The notes under the pieces were generated by a model. It was given only the letters and a program-made list of their open reading frames with translations. It did not search any database and was not told where the DNA came from. Positions 53,551 to 61,941 of a stretch of DNA of 64,000 nt are shown one piece after another (within the stretch, counting starts at the first letter, position 1; each line of letters starts with the position of its first letter). The translations under genes were made by a program, and so were the position numbers. Source of the DNA: Phaeobacter cretensis (lineage in GTDB: Bacteria; Pseudomonadota; Alphaproteobacteria; Rhodobacterales; Rhodobacteraceae); contig NZ_JBKBEU010000001.1 of assembly GCF_047372505.1 (NCBI RefSeq), positions 2,604,001 to 2,668,000 on the forward strand, read 5' to 3'.

Positions 53551-54648
53551 ATGGGCTTTAAAATGGGAATCGTGGGTTTACCGAACGTTGGTAAATCGAC
53601 TCTGTTCAACGCATTGACCAAAACTGCATCGGCGCAGGCGGCGAACTTTCCGTTTTGCACTATCGAACCAAACGTTGGCGAAGTTGGCGTACCGGACGCC
53701 CGTCTGGACAAGCTGGCGGCAATCGCGAGCTCAAAGCAAATCATTCCGACCCGGATGACATTTGTGGATATCGCAGGTCTTGTTAAGGGCGCGTCCCAGG
53801 GCGAGGGCCTAGGTAACCAGTTTCTCGCAAACATTCGGGAGACCGATGCCATTGCCCATGTGCTGCGTTGTTTCGAAGACGGAGACGTGACCCATGTGGA
53901 TGGCCGCGTTGATCCGGTGACCGACGCAGAAGTGATCGAGACTGAGTTGATGCTGTCAGATCTTGAAAGCATCGAAAAACGTCGTGCCAATCTGGTTCGC
54001 AAGTTGAAGGGCAACGACAAAGAGGCCCAACAGCAAGACCGCCTGCTGGCTGAGGCGCAGGCGATGCTGGAGGATGGTAAGCCTGCTCGTCTGGTCGAAG
54101 TTGATGCCGAGGATGCGAAAGCCTGGAAAATGCTGCAGCTTCTAACCAGCAAACCTGTGCTTTATGTGTGCAACGTGGGTGAGGCGGAGTCGGTTGATGG
54201 AAATGCCTACTCAGAAAAAGTGGCAGAGATGGCCGCGGCACAGGGCAATAGTCATGTCATCATCTCAGCTCAGATCGAAGAAGAGATCAGCCAGTTGGAA
54301 CCGGATGAAGCTGAGATGTTTCTTTCCGAAATGGGTTTGTCTGAGGCGGGCCTCGATCGTCTGATCCGCGCAGGATACGATCTGTTGCATCTGGAAACCT
54401 ATTTTACAGTTGGTCCAAAGGAAGCCCGCGCCTGGACGATCCGCAATGGCACTGCGGCGCCGCAAGCGGCGGGTGTTATTCATGGTGATTTTGAAAAAGG
54501 TTTCATCCGGGCTGAAACAATTGCTTATGACGATTTCATCGCCAGTAACGGTGAACAGGGCGCGAAAGAGGCTGGCAAGATGCGGGCGGAGGGTAAGAGC
54601 TACATCGTTAAGGACGGCGATGTGTTGCACTTCTTGTTCAACAACTGA
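53551..54648 (+). CDS. ychF: Redox-regulated ATPase/GTPase YchF (Obg family)
   Basis: Ribosome-associated P-loop ATPase of 365 residues (family length about 363). G1 is GIVGLPNVGKSTLFNALT (about 6-22), G3 is DIAGLVKGASQGEGLGNQFL, G4 region is NVGE rather than NKxD, the change that gives YchF its ATP preference, and the C-terminal TGS domain includes ETYFTVGPKEARAWTIRNGT. Start at 53551 has AGGAGG six bases ahead. Conserved neighbour of pth/rplY in many bacteria. Confidence 0.97.
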   Translation: MGFKMGIVGLPNVGKSTLFNALTKTASAQAANFPFCTIEPNVGEVGVPDARLDKLAAIASSKQIIPTRMTFVDIAGLVKGASQGEGLGNQFLANIRETDAIAHVLRCFEDGDVTHVDGRVDPVTDAEVIETELMLSDLESIEKRRANLVRKLKGNDKEAQQQDRLLAEAQAMLEDGKPARLVEVDAEDAKAWKMLQLLTSKPVLYVCNVGEAESVDGNAYSEKVAEMAAAQGNSHVIISAQIEEEISQLEPDEAEMFLSEMGLSEAGLDRLIRAGYDLLHLETYFTVGPKEARAWTIRNGTAAPQAAGVIHGDFEKGFIRAETIAYDDFIASNGEQGAKEAGKMRAEGKSYIVKDGDVLHFLFNN

Positions 54649-54676
54649 TTGCGCCCAATTCAGCATGGAAACTAGT

Positions 54677-54706
54677 GCCCGTCTTCAATCGAAGGTGGGC
54701 TTTTTC
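54677..54706 (+). terminator. Rho-independent terminator of ychF
   Basis: GCCCGTCTTC pairs with GAAGGTGGGC (two G-U pairs) around AATC, followed by TTTTT. Confidence 0.88.
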
Positions 54707-54802
54707 TTGATACAGCTGTCGCTCGTTTCAGAAAGTGGCAGACTTGAGTTGCCGCCGACGGAAATGCTAAACCCGCACGATTAGTCAGTCGGAAGGATAA
54801 AA

Positions 54803-55723
54803 ATGACAAAGCTGATCATCGACACTGATCCCGGTATCGACGATGCGATGGCGATTTTCTACGCTGCTGCAGCACCCGATATCGATCTTCTGGGGCTCAC
54901 CACAATCTTTGGCAATGTGACCACCAAAACGGCAACCCGTAACGCCCTGCGTCTGTTGGAAGCGGCGGACTTGGATCTGCCCGTGGCGCATGGTGCAGAG
55001 ACCCCATTGGTGCTGCCTCCCTTCACGCCATCTGCCCATGTACATGGCGCCGAAGGCTTTGGCGATATTCCGGCCAAAGCTCCGAAAGGTCAGGCGCTGA
55101 ATGAAGATGCGGCTGATTTTCTGATCCGTATGGCACAAGAGCACAAGGGAGAGCTTGTGGTCTGCCCTATTGGTCCCCTGACCAATATCGCCCATGCGAT
55201 CCAGCGCGATGCTGACTTTGTGAAAAACGTCAAACGTATCGTCATTATGGGTGGATCACTGGAAGAGGGGGGCAATATCACCCCTCATGCAGAGGCCAAT
55301 ATCTATCATGACCCCCATGCCGCTGATGTTGTATTTGGCTCAGGCGCCAAGGTCGAAATGGTTGGTCTTGATGTCACGCATCGAATCCTCTGCACCAAGG
55401 ATGACTTCTCCTCAATTGCCGCGCAATCGCCGGAGTTGGGCGGGATGCTGCAGGAAATGTCAGTGTTCTATTTGCATTTCTACGAAACGGTAGGGAAATT
55501 TGATGGCTGCTCATTGCACGACCCCGCTGCAGTTATTGCGTGTACGCATCCGGAGCTGTTCACGGCCCGGTGTGTTGCAATGGAAGTGTCATGTGATGGC
55601 GAAACTTCCGGTGAAACCCGCCTGGCCGCGGATGTCGATCGTAAGCCGATTGATGTTTATATGGCTGTCGACGCGGAAGCGGTTAAGACCCTGTTCGTGA
55701 AGCGCCTTGCGTTGCTTCCCTAA
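54803..55723 (+). CDS. Inosine-uridine preferring nucleoside hydrolase family protein
   Basis: Ca-dependent N-ribohydrolase of 306 residues that splits nucleosides into base and ribose for salvage. The calcium-binding aspartate cluster DTDPGIDDAMAIFYAA is at residues 7-22; GNVTTKTATRNAL, IVIMGGSLEEGGNITPHAEA (about 145) and a C-terminal HDPAAVIACTHPEL with the leaving-group His region follow. No signal peptide. It stands alone with its own terminator downstream. Base preference cannot be read from sequence. Confidence 0.93.
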   Translation: MTKLIIDTDPGIDDAMAIFYAAAAPDIDLLGLTTIFGNVTTKTATRNALRLLEAADLDLPVAHGAETPLVLPPFTPSAHVHGAEGFGDIPAKAPKGQALNEDAADFLIRMAQEHKGELVVCPIGPLTNIAHAIQRDADFVKNVKRIVIMGGSLEEGGNITPHAEANIYHDPHAADVVFGSGAKVEMVGLDVTHRILCTKDDFSSIAAQSPELGGMLQEMSVFYLHFYETVGKFDGCSLHDPAAVIACTHPELFTARCVAMEVSCDGETSGETRLAADVDRKPIDVYMAVDAEAVKTLFVKRLALLP

Positions 55724-55775
55724 AGAGATCTTGAATTCAAAGCTTTAAGCTGTCTAAGCGCGACTGGAGTTCTGG

Positions 55776-55809
55776 CCCGCTGCAACGCCGTTGCAGCGGG
55801 TTTCTTCTT
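55776..55809 (+). terminator. Rho-independent terminator of the nucleoside hydrolase gene
   Basis: CCCGCTGCAAC pairs with GTTGCAGCGGG around GCC, followed by TTTCTTCTT. Confidence 0.92.
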
Positions 55810-55885
55810 GCGTCAATGATGCCGTGTATTTTCCTGAAGCAGCATTGAGCTGTTGTTGGAGATTTAGCTTCAAGTGCTGGTGCGC

Positions 55886-56110
55886 TTAGGGCTGCTTCAA
55901 TTTGCTCGGATCGATCACCTCGAGGAGGTCACCGGGCTGGCAATCCAATGCAACGCAAAGCTTGGCGAGTGTTTCGAAGCGAATGCCTTTGACGCGCCCA
56001 GATTTGAGAAGGCTCAGATTTTGTTCGGTAATGCCGATGTCCCGAGCAAGGTCACGCCCTGTTACCTTGAGCTGCGCCATTACGACATCCAATCTGACAA
56101 CGACTTCCAT
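55886..56110 (-). CDS. XRE-family (YozG-like) helix-turn-helix regulator
   Basis: A 74-residue Cro/C1-type DNA-binding protein that is nearly all helix-turn-helix: VTGRDLARDIGITEQNLSLL then KSGRVKGIRFETLAKLCVAL, ending CQPGDLLEVI, typical of the small YozG/HTH_26 group. Its start codon overlaps the stop of the DUF2975 gene by one base (TAATG), so it is made together with that membrane protein. Such pairs are widespread; the regulator usually controls its own operon. Confidence 0.9.
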   Translation of the reverse strand: MEVVVRLDVVMAQLKVTGRDLARDIGITEQNLSLLKSGRVKGIRFETLAKLCVALDCQPGDLLEVIDPSKLKQP

Positions 56111-56643
56111 TATACAAACGCTCTGTTTTCCTCAGCAGTACTAGCTGCTTCACTCATGGCCCAACCGATAACAACCAATACGCCTGCAACAAAGAAGAAG
56201 TTCAGATCCTGACTTCCTATATCGAATGCAAGCACACGCTCTCCCTTAGGTGCCTCCCAGCTCATCAAGACTGTAACAATAGGTTGGAGAACGAGACTCA
56301 ATATCTCCATTATCAACAAAGCCATACCGCTTTTCTTGATCATCGTTGCACAGTTGGCTGTCAATACTTCGTGTTCCATGTAGCAGCGGAACAACCTGCG
56401 AAGCAGGAGGATCGCTCGGATAGCGAAACCGGTAGGAATGACGCTCACCGCAAAGCCTAACCAGAACATCGGCCCAATCACGATGATCTCCGGAGGCACC
56501 TGAAAGTCCGTTAGGTCGATGGAATCCGGAGAGCTGACGAAAAGGAAGCCAGACAGGATGACGCCGACGACAAGAAATATGGCGAAGATTGTGGCGAATA
56601 GATGTAGCCACCAAGACAGAATAGACAAACGTCGTTCACCCAT
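56110..56643 (-). CDS. DUF2975 family membrane protein
   Basis: Integral membrane protein of 177 residues with four predicted helices: about 10-35 (WWLHLFATIFAIFLVVGVIL), 55-80, 105-125 and 145-165 (LNFFFVAGVLVVIGWAMSEA). Between helices 2 and 3 lies the conserved LRRLFRCYMEHEVLTANCAT. The family pattern (short loops, final Glu-rich tail ASTAEENRAF) fits DUF2975. It probably senses a membrane signal and restrains the XRE regulator translated right behind it; this role is inferred. The operator and promoter are immediately upstream. Confidence 0.85.
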   Translation of the reverse strand: MGERRLSILSWWLHLFATIFAIFLVVGVILSGFLFVSSPDSIDLTDFQVPPEIIVIGPMFWLGFAVSVIPTGFAIRAILLLRRLFRCYMEHEVLTANCATMIKKSGMALLIMEILSLVLQPIVTVLMSWEAPKGERVLAFDIGSQDLNFFFVAGVLVVIGWAMSEAASTAEENRAFV

Positions 56644-56669
56644 GTGAAACCTCGTAGAGCTGTTGATAC

Positions 56670-56734
56670 GTGATTACTGCTATTGCATCATTGTTTACTG
56701 TTTTACAATAAGTAATCACCCTGAATAGGTGATT
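56670..56734 (-). promoter_or_regulatory. Promoter flanked by GTGATTACT operator half-sites for the DUF2975-XRE operon
   Basis: A 9-base inverted repeat, GTGATTACT (56670-56678) and AGTAATCAC (56711-56719), brackets a minus-strand promoter with TTGTAA (56703-56708) and CAATAG (56680-56685) 17 bases apart. A third half-site GGTGATT (56728-56734) pairs with AATCACC (56714-56720). Such a layout fits autorepression by the operon's own XRE protein. Read directly from sequence; binding is inferred. Confidence 0.6.
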
Positions 56735-56793
56735 TTTTGGTGCTATGCATTATGGAGGCAGCAGCCGCTATCTGTAGGTCAGCGACGAAGACT

Positions 56794-57270
56794 CTAGGAG
56801 CGGTCAATGAACAGCATCTTGTCCGTGCCAACTGGCTGGCCGGGATGACGCAAGAGCAGTTCAACAAAGGCTGGGTTGCCGGTTTGGCCGGGCACCGTAT
56901 CGAAATCCGGGATACCGGACCGGTTCGCCAGCAGCTCTCGCACTGTGACCTCGTGAATATTGGCGATGCCCTCCAAACCCGACAGATCTAATTGATCGGC
57001 GAGCGGAGCATCGAAATCTATCGCACCTTCACCAACCAATTGCTGTACGACGACGGAGGTCATCATCTTGGTCTGCGACCCAACTTCGAATTGATTGGCA
57101 GTACTGGCGGCTTGGCTGCCGTTTAGTTCCACCTGACCAAAGGCATTGCGCACCGACAGTCCATCACGGGCGATTTCAATCAAAACGGCAGGTGCTGGGC
57201 CGGTCTCTGCGAAATCTAACAGAGCTCGCGCAGGCGCGCTCTTCAGGGCGTCTGGGTCAAAGTGGGACAT
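56794..57270 (-). pseudogene. Truncated beta-lactamase-fold serine hydrolase
   Basis: The open frame codes 158 residues that match only the N-terminal part of a serine hydrolase: LIEIARDGLSVRNAFGQVEL, the nucleophile motif SQTK in FEVGSQTKMMTSVVVQQLVG and the following VTVRELLANRSGIPDFD. It stops right before where the YxN motif should come; relatives are 350-450 residues. No continuation is found before the DUF2975-XRE operon starts, so the 3' part was probably lost in the event that put that operon here. There is no signal peptide in the ATG-57270 form. Confidence 0.65.
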
Positions 57271-57684
57271 GTCTTGTAATCCTTGTGGAAGTCTTTGGTG
57301 AAACGAACCGACTGGCCCGCTTCTCAGCCCTTGCCACAAGGTGTGATAACTGGCGTCCGGATCGTTCGGGACGGACAAAATGCACCTGCTTGCGTATTCA
57401 GAGCCCATGCTAATTACATATGGAGCCCGTGCTACAAATAAGAGCATCGGCGACGTCTACAATCTCCAGAACTGAAAGCGGTAGCCTTTGGCACGCTAGC
57501 TCGCAATTTGCTTCGTGCTGGGAGGCGGGAGGGTGAGAATTTCTATTTGATAGGTGCATGTACCTCATTTTGAATCAGGCAATATTTCGGTGAAATTTCT
57601 TGTTCGGGCTCGGCTTTCAGGTGGTGTGAGAAAATTCGAAAAAACGCCTTGTCTCTCTGGACGCTGACAAATATACGGGTCAGC

Positions 57685-57774
57685 GGAGATGTGGCCGAGT
57701 GGTCGAAGGCGCTCCCCTGCTAAGGGAGTAGGCGGGAAACCGTCTCGAGGGTTCGAATCCCTTCGTCTCCGCCA
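57685..57774 (+). tRNA. tRNA-Ser (anticodon GCT)
   Basis: A class II tRNA of 90 bases including an encoded CCA. Acceptor arm GGAGATG pairs with CGTCTCC; the anticodon stem-loop is CTCCCCTGCTAAGGGAG, with GCT as anticodon, reading AGC/AGT serine codons; a long variable arm (TAGGCGGGAAACCGTCTC) and the T-arm GGGTTCGAATCCC follow. The genes on its far side (broken dehydrogenase, sugar cluster) look like accessory DNA, so it may mark an island edge. Confidence 0.97.
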
Positions 57775-57900
57775 CCTTACTATGTTTTCTATTGATGATA
57801 CGTTGTTGGCGTGGTCGATACCATTATCTCCATGGCCTATTACGGCGCGAAAAATCTCACAGATTTCGCTACAATGCGGGCAGCCGCATGGGGTGTTTTT

Positions 57901-58603
57901 TTGAAGAAGAATATTCTGATTGTTGATGGGAGTTTGGGCGTTGGGTTGGCATTGGCGCAGCACTACGTCCGCGACGGACATAGTGTCACCATAGCCAGTC
58001 CGACTGATGCTGGTTGCCTAGGGGCGCGGTTTCACTCGTTGTCGATTTCTGAAGATACTTTCGAGATGGCTAATGCACTCGATGGGTTGGCGAAACAGGT
58101 TGGGGATGTTCAAACCCTAATCTACTGCGCGGATTTTGTGCAGCACGGTCCAATAGCCGCTTTAGAGGATGTGACGCTTGCGTAGTTGACAAACGTCGGA
58201 TTGCTTGCGCTGATGATGATGATCCAGCGACTTGTCCGGCAGGTTACTGGCCCGCTTAAACTTATGCTGATCACTTCCAGTTCACAGTATAGGCCGCAAG
58301 GGAATATGCCAGCTGATTGCGCCATCCAGGCTGGCCTCGGCATGCTGGGCGCTGCCCTGGTCCGCGGCGACGGGATTGATTGGTAAGGTCCTGATTGTTG
58401 CGACGTCCGGTGTCGCTAAGGAGCGTAGACAGACGATCGACGAGAATGCATCAAGCATGCTTGATCCCAAATGGGTAGCAGCGGAGGCTGTTGCCCTCTC
58501 CAGTGGTCGCTTTAAGTATAAATTTGCCAAATTGTTAGGAAATCCAGCTGCGGTTGAGGTGGTCGACCACCTCGACAACAACTTCCTGCCGATTGGCAAC
58601 TGA
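57901..58603 (+). pseudogene. Broken short-chain dehydrogenase/reductase gene
   Basis: Conceptual translation gives a Rossmann start (NILIVDGSLGVGLALAQHYV), a beta-4 region (TLIYCADFVQHGPIAALEDV), an in-frame TAG at 58183, a continuation in the same frame (TNVGLLALMMMIQRL, then LITSSSQYRPQG, and QAGLGMLGAALVRGDG), a frameshift near 58380 and then GKVLIVATSGVAKERRQTID. The active-site Tyr and Lys positions before QAGLGMLGAALVR read Asp and Gln, so catalysis would be lost as well. It starts about 125 bases beyond tRNA-Ser and ends 28 bases from the aminotransferase gene. Confidence 0.8.
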
Positions 58604-58630
58604 GCATACTAACCTTACGATTTTCTCGAC

Positions 58631-59731
58631 TCAGGCGAGACGCTTTAAGGTGTGGATGACGTGATCGGTTTGGTCTTGGCTTAGATGAGGGCCGATAGGT
58701 AGGCTGATCACCTCTTTGGCAAGTTTTGCAGCCAGTGGCAGCTCCTCACCCGTCAACTGCAGCTCAGAATATGCAGCCTGAGCATGTGGTGGGATCGGGT
58801 AGTGAACCAAAGTTTGAATGCCGACTTCCGCCAAATCATTGGCCAACTGATCCCGGTTTGGGTGGCGTAGGACAAAAAGATGCCAGACGGGATCGGCTTT
58901 CATTGCAACATGAGGCAGTGTTAGCCCCAGGCCGCTCAATTCTGACATATAGCGACTGGCAATATGTGCACGTCTGGCGTTCCAGCTATCAAGAACCGCA
59001 AGCTTGATTGACAGGAAACAGGCCTGAACTGGATCGAGGCGGCTGTTAAAACCCGGAACTTCATTGCGATATTTCTCGCGCGAGCCGTAGTTTCTCAGCA
59101 GCGACAAACGTTCGGCGAGCGCATCGGAGTTGGTGGTAACCGCGCCGCCATCACCCAAAGCGCCCAGGTTCTTGCCGGGATAGAAGCTCCAGCAAACGAT
59201 ATCGCCGGCACCGCCAATCCGGCGCCCGTCCCAGCGTGCCCCGTGAGCCTGTGCGGCGTCTTCGATCACCTTTAGGCCCAGATCACGGGCTGTAGTCATG
59301 ATTGCCGGCATATCGGCAGGTTGACCATAAAGATGCACCGTGATGACTGCCTTAACACCGGGAGCCATGGCTGCGCGGATGCCAGTCGCAGTGATATTGT
59401 GCGTTGCCAGGTCGGGTTCGACCGGAACCGGTATCGCGCCACACTGCGACACCGCCAGCCAGGTGGCGATATATGTATTTGACGGTACAAGAACCTTGTC
59501 TCCTGGACCGATGTCCAGCGCTACAAGCGCTAACCGCAGGGCATCCAGTCCGTTCGCGACGCCAAAGGCATGAGAGACATCACAATAGCGGGCAAAATCT
59601 CGCTCAAATCGGGCGACATCCGGTCCGAGAATATACCATCCGGATCGAAGGCTCTCGAGCATCTTTGGTTCACTGAGCTCGGCCAGTTCGTCGTAGGCGG
59701 CTTTCAGGTCGAGAAAAGGGACCTGCATCAT
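58631..59731 (-). CDS. DegT/DnrJ/EryC1-family sugar aminotransferase (FdtB/QdtB-like)
   Basis: PLP enzyme of 366 residues that aminates nucleotide-linked keto-sugars, probably dTDP-3-keto-6-deoxyhexose. It starts VPFLDLKAAYDEL, and carries IEDAAQAHGARWDGRRIGG, the PLP-lysine motif SFYPGKNLGALGDGGAV (about 188), NYGSREKYRNEVPGFNSRLD and VHYPIPPHAQ near the C-terminus. Its ATG overlaps the stop of the FdtA-like gene (ATGA), so the isomerase and the aminotransferase form one unit. The product would be a 3-amino-3,6-dideoxyhexose; which one (Fuc3N or Qui3N) depends on the isomerase. Confidence 0.9.
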   Translation of the reverse strand: MMQVPFLDLKAAYDELAELSEPKMLESLRSGWYILGPDVARFERDFARYCDVSHAFGVANGLDALRLALVALDIGPGDKVLVPSNTYIATWLAVSQCGAIPVPVEPDLATHNITATGIRAAMAPGVKAVITVHLYGQPADMPAIMTTARDLGLKVIEDAAQAHGARWDGRRIGGAGDIVCWSFYPGKNLGALGDGGAVTTNSDALAERLSLLRNYGSREKYRNEVPGFNSRLDPVQACFLSIKLAVLDSWNARRAHIASRYMSELSGLGLTLPHVAMKADPVWHLFVLRHPNRDQLANDLAEVGIQTLVHYPIPPHAQAAYSELQLTGEELPLAAKLAKEVISLPIGPHLSQDQTDHVIHTLKRLA

Positions 59732-60138
59732 TTGGCTCCAACGGCTTGGCGGAAGTCACCATAATCGCGAATATAGTCGCCTTCATCGTAAGGGGCAGAA
59801 GCCATGACCATACAGACGGCTCCAGACGAAAAATTATCGAGATAGCGCCACATCATAGGGCATATATAGATGCCGAAATATGATCGGTTCAGATGAAAGC
59901 GTTTTTCATTGAACCCGTCATCCAAGACTACGTCAAAGCTGCCAGACATCGCAATCATGAATTGGTGCAAGCCCTTGTGGGCATGGGCACCCCGGTCAGA
60001 TCCTCCAGGCACATCATAGAGGTAATAGACACGTTTGATATCGAACGGTATGTGGTTCATTCCTTCGACAAACGTTAGGTTGCCGCGAGCATCTTCGATC
60101 TTGGGCAGGTCAATAAGTTGGCAATCATTGAGTGGCAC
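59728..60138 (-). CDS. WxcM/FdtA-like dTDP-4-oxo-6-deoxyhexose 3,4-ketoisomerase
   Basis: Cupin protein of 136 residues. FdtA and QdtA move the keto group of dTDP-4-keto-6-deoxyglucose from C4 to C3. Seen are DARGNLTFVEGMNHIPFDI, RVYYLYDVPGGSDRGAHAHK with the two active-site His, HQFMIAMSGSFDVVLDDG and FGIYICPMMWRYL. FdtA and QdtA differ by subtle active-site residues, so the epimer made cannot be fixed here. First gene of the minus-strand pair; diverges from the acetyltransferase gene with a 189-base gap. Confidence 0.9.
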   Translation of the reverse strand: MPLNDCQLIDLPKIEDARGNLTFVEGMNHIPFDIKRVYYLYDVPGGSDRGAHAHKGLHQFMIAMSGSFDVVLDDGFNEKRFHLNRSYFGIYICPMMWRYLDNFSSGAVCMVMASAPYDEGDYIRDYGDFRQAVGAK

Positions 60139-60327
60139 ATCCGTTCTCCGGTATTGTGGCGTTCGGACTGGCGCCCTATGGCGGGTTCAATCCATGCCGG
60201 ACCCATTGCTGCTGGTGCTTGATCCGGCTTTGTCCCTTGGCGAAGCTGTCTAGCATATTGTAGGTTCCGATCAATCGAATTAACGACTTGCTCATACGGG
60301 CAGGCTGGTAGGAAAGCAGATTGAACC

Positions 60328-61008
60328 ATGTCAAAATCAAAGAAGCTACTGCTGATTGGGGCGGGTGAATTTGCTGATATCGCCTATGAGTATTTTACCC
60401 ATGACTCTGACTATGAGGTTGTCGGATTTGCGGTCGAACAAGCCTATCTGACAGAGACGGAAAAATTCGGTCTTCCCATTGTGGCCTTGGAAAGCGCGAC
60501 AGAACATTTTGCCCCAGCCGAGGTTGAGGCGCATGTCGCGGTCACGTCAACCAAACTCAACCAGGTGCGCGAACGTTTGGTCGGTGAGGCCGAGAAGATG
60601 GGCTATCGCCTGTGCAACTATATCAGCAGCCGCGCGTTTGTCTGGCAAACGGCTGAGTTGGGTGACAATGTTTTCATTTTTGAAAACAATGTTGTGCAGC
60701 ATGGCGTCAAAATCGGAGCGGGTGTTGTCTTGTGGAGCGGCAACCATGTGGGCCACCAGACCAGCATTGAGGACTTCTGCTTTATCTCCAGCCATGTGGT
60801 GATCTCGGGATATTGCACCATTGGGCGGCGCAGCTTTGTCGGTGTGAACGCCAGCTTTGCCGATAATATCACTATTGGGGCTGATAGCTTTGTGGCTTTG
60901 GCCGCAGTGGTGAACAAGAGCTTCCCTGATGCGGGGCAAATCCTTTCTGGCCATTATGCTGAACCTTCAAGGGTCTCGGCCTATCGCTACTTTAAGGTAA
61001 AGGCCTGA
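60328..61008 (+). CDS. Sugar acetyltransferase, NeuD/PglD type (left-handed beta-helix)
   Basis: Acyltransferase of 226 residues. An N-terminal Rossmann-like domain (LLLIGAGEFADIAYEYF) is followed by hexapeptide-repeat beta-helix turns (VFIFENNVVQHGVKIGAGVV, GHQTSIEDFCFISSHVVISG, CTIGRRSFVGVNASFADNIT, IGADSFVALAAVV). This is the NeuD/PglD layout; the catalytic His lies in the repeat region. It probably N-acetylates the amino-sugar made by the divergent FdtA/FdtB-like genes, or O-acetylates another residue. Three bases separate its stop from the next gene. Confidence 0.85.
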   Translation: MSKSKKLLLIGAGEFADIAYEYFTHDSDYEVVGFAVEQAYLTETEKFGLPIVALESATEHFAPAEVEAHVAVTSTKLNQVRERLVGEAEKMGYRLCNYISSRAFVWQTAELGDNVFIFENNVVQHGVKIGAGVVLWSGNHVGHQTSIEDFCFISSHVVISGYCTIGRRSFVGVNASFADNITIGADSFVALAAVVNKSFPDAGQILSGHYAEPSRVSAYRYFKVKA

Positions 61009-61011
61009 ACG

Positions 61012-61941
61012 ATGGCTTGGGAAAAACTAGGCCGGGTCTTCTGTCCCGATGGCAGCTCGCCTTGGGCCAAACACAGCTTTATGACGCCGGTTCCGATTGA
61101 ACTTAGTCAGGATGTCATTCGCATCTATGGCGGCATGCGGGATGATCACGGTGTTAGTCGCATTGGATGGGTCGATGTGGCACGCGGCAATCCGCTGGAA
61201 GTTCTTGGCGTTTCTCCGGAACCAGTACTCGATTTGGGCGCGCCGGGTATGTTTGATGACAATGGCGTCATTCTTGGCGATGTGATCCGTATCGGTCCGC
61301 AAGAAATGCGTATGTACTACGTCGGATTTCAGCTGGTTCAGAAAGCCAAGTTCTTGGCCTTCACTGGGGTTGCTATTAGTCACGACAATGGTGGCAGTTT
61401 TCAGCGGGTGCAGGTCACACCGGTTCTGGATCGCGCGCCGCAGGCGCTGTTTATCAATGCATTGCACAGCATCCAGAAGACGAATGAGGGATACCGCGCT
61501 TGGATTTCATGCGGCCAGCGCTGGCAGGCCGTCGCAGAGCGGGTGTTTCCTCAGTATAACTGTTGGACTGTAACCAGTCCGGACGGCCTATGCTTTGATA
61601 TGTCCGAAGCAGTGCCGACGCTGGACTGCGAGGGCGACGAGTACCGCATTGGCCGCCCACGGGCGAACCAGCTCGCGGATGGCAGCTACGAGATGCGCGT
61701 AACTTCCGACACGCTCAGTAAGCAATATGCCTGCTTTCGCGCGGTTTCGCCCGATGGTGTGGTCTGGCAGCGGACAGCGGATGAAGAACTTCCCCGTGGC
61801 GACAGTTGCACATGGGATAGTGAAATGACCTGTTATCCAGCGCGGCTGGATACATCGGATGGCAGCAGCTATCTGTTCTATAACGGCAATAACATGGGTG
61901 AGACAGGCGTCGGTGTTGCGCGGCTCGAACCGGCATCATGA
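61012..61941 (+). CDS. Five-bladed beta-propeller glycosidase-like protein of unknown role
   Basis: A 309-residue cytosolic protein without a signal peptide. Repeats such as VIRIYGGMRDDHGVSRIGWV, EMRMYYVGFQLVQ, GYRAWISCGQRWQA, SYEMRVTSDT and SYLFYNGNNMGETGVGVARL recall propeller blades of GH43/GH32/GH130-type enzymes and related proteins of polysaccharide clusters. A catalytic triad cannot be placed with confidence. It is sandwiched between the acetyltransferase (3 bases) and the GNAT-like gene (4-base overlap), so it acts in the same surface-sugar pathway, but no function is claimed. Confidence 0.7.
   Translation: MAWEKLGRVFCPDGSSPWAKHSFMTPVPIELSQDVIRIYGGMRDDHGVSRIGWVDVARGNPLEVLGVSPEPVLDLGAPGMFDDNGVILGDVIRIGPQEMRMYYVGFQLVQKAKFLAFTGVAISHDNGGSFQRVQVTPVLDRAPQALFINALHSIQKTNEGYRAWISCGQRWQAVAERVFPQYNCWTVTSPDGLCFDMSEAVPTLDCEGDEYRIGRPRANQLADGSYEMRVTSDTLSKQYACFRAVSPDGVVWQRTADEELPRGDSCTWDSEMTCYPARLDTSDGSSYLFYNGNNMGETGVGVARLEPAS

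Noticed and set aside
57811..57900. Longer N-terminus for the broken dehydrogenase gene
   Set aside because: The extra residues precede the Rossmann motif and resemble no dehydrogenase start; the region begins right after the tRNA.
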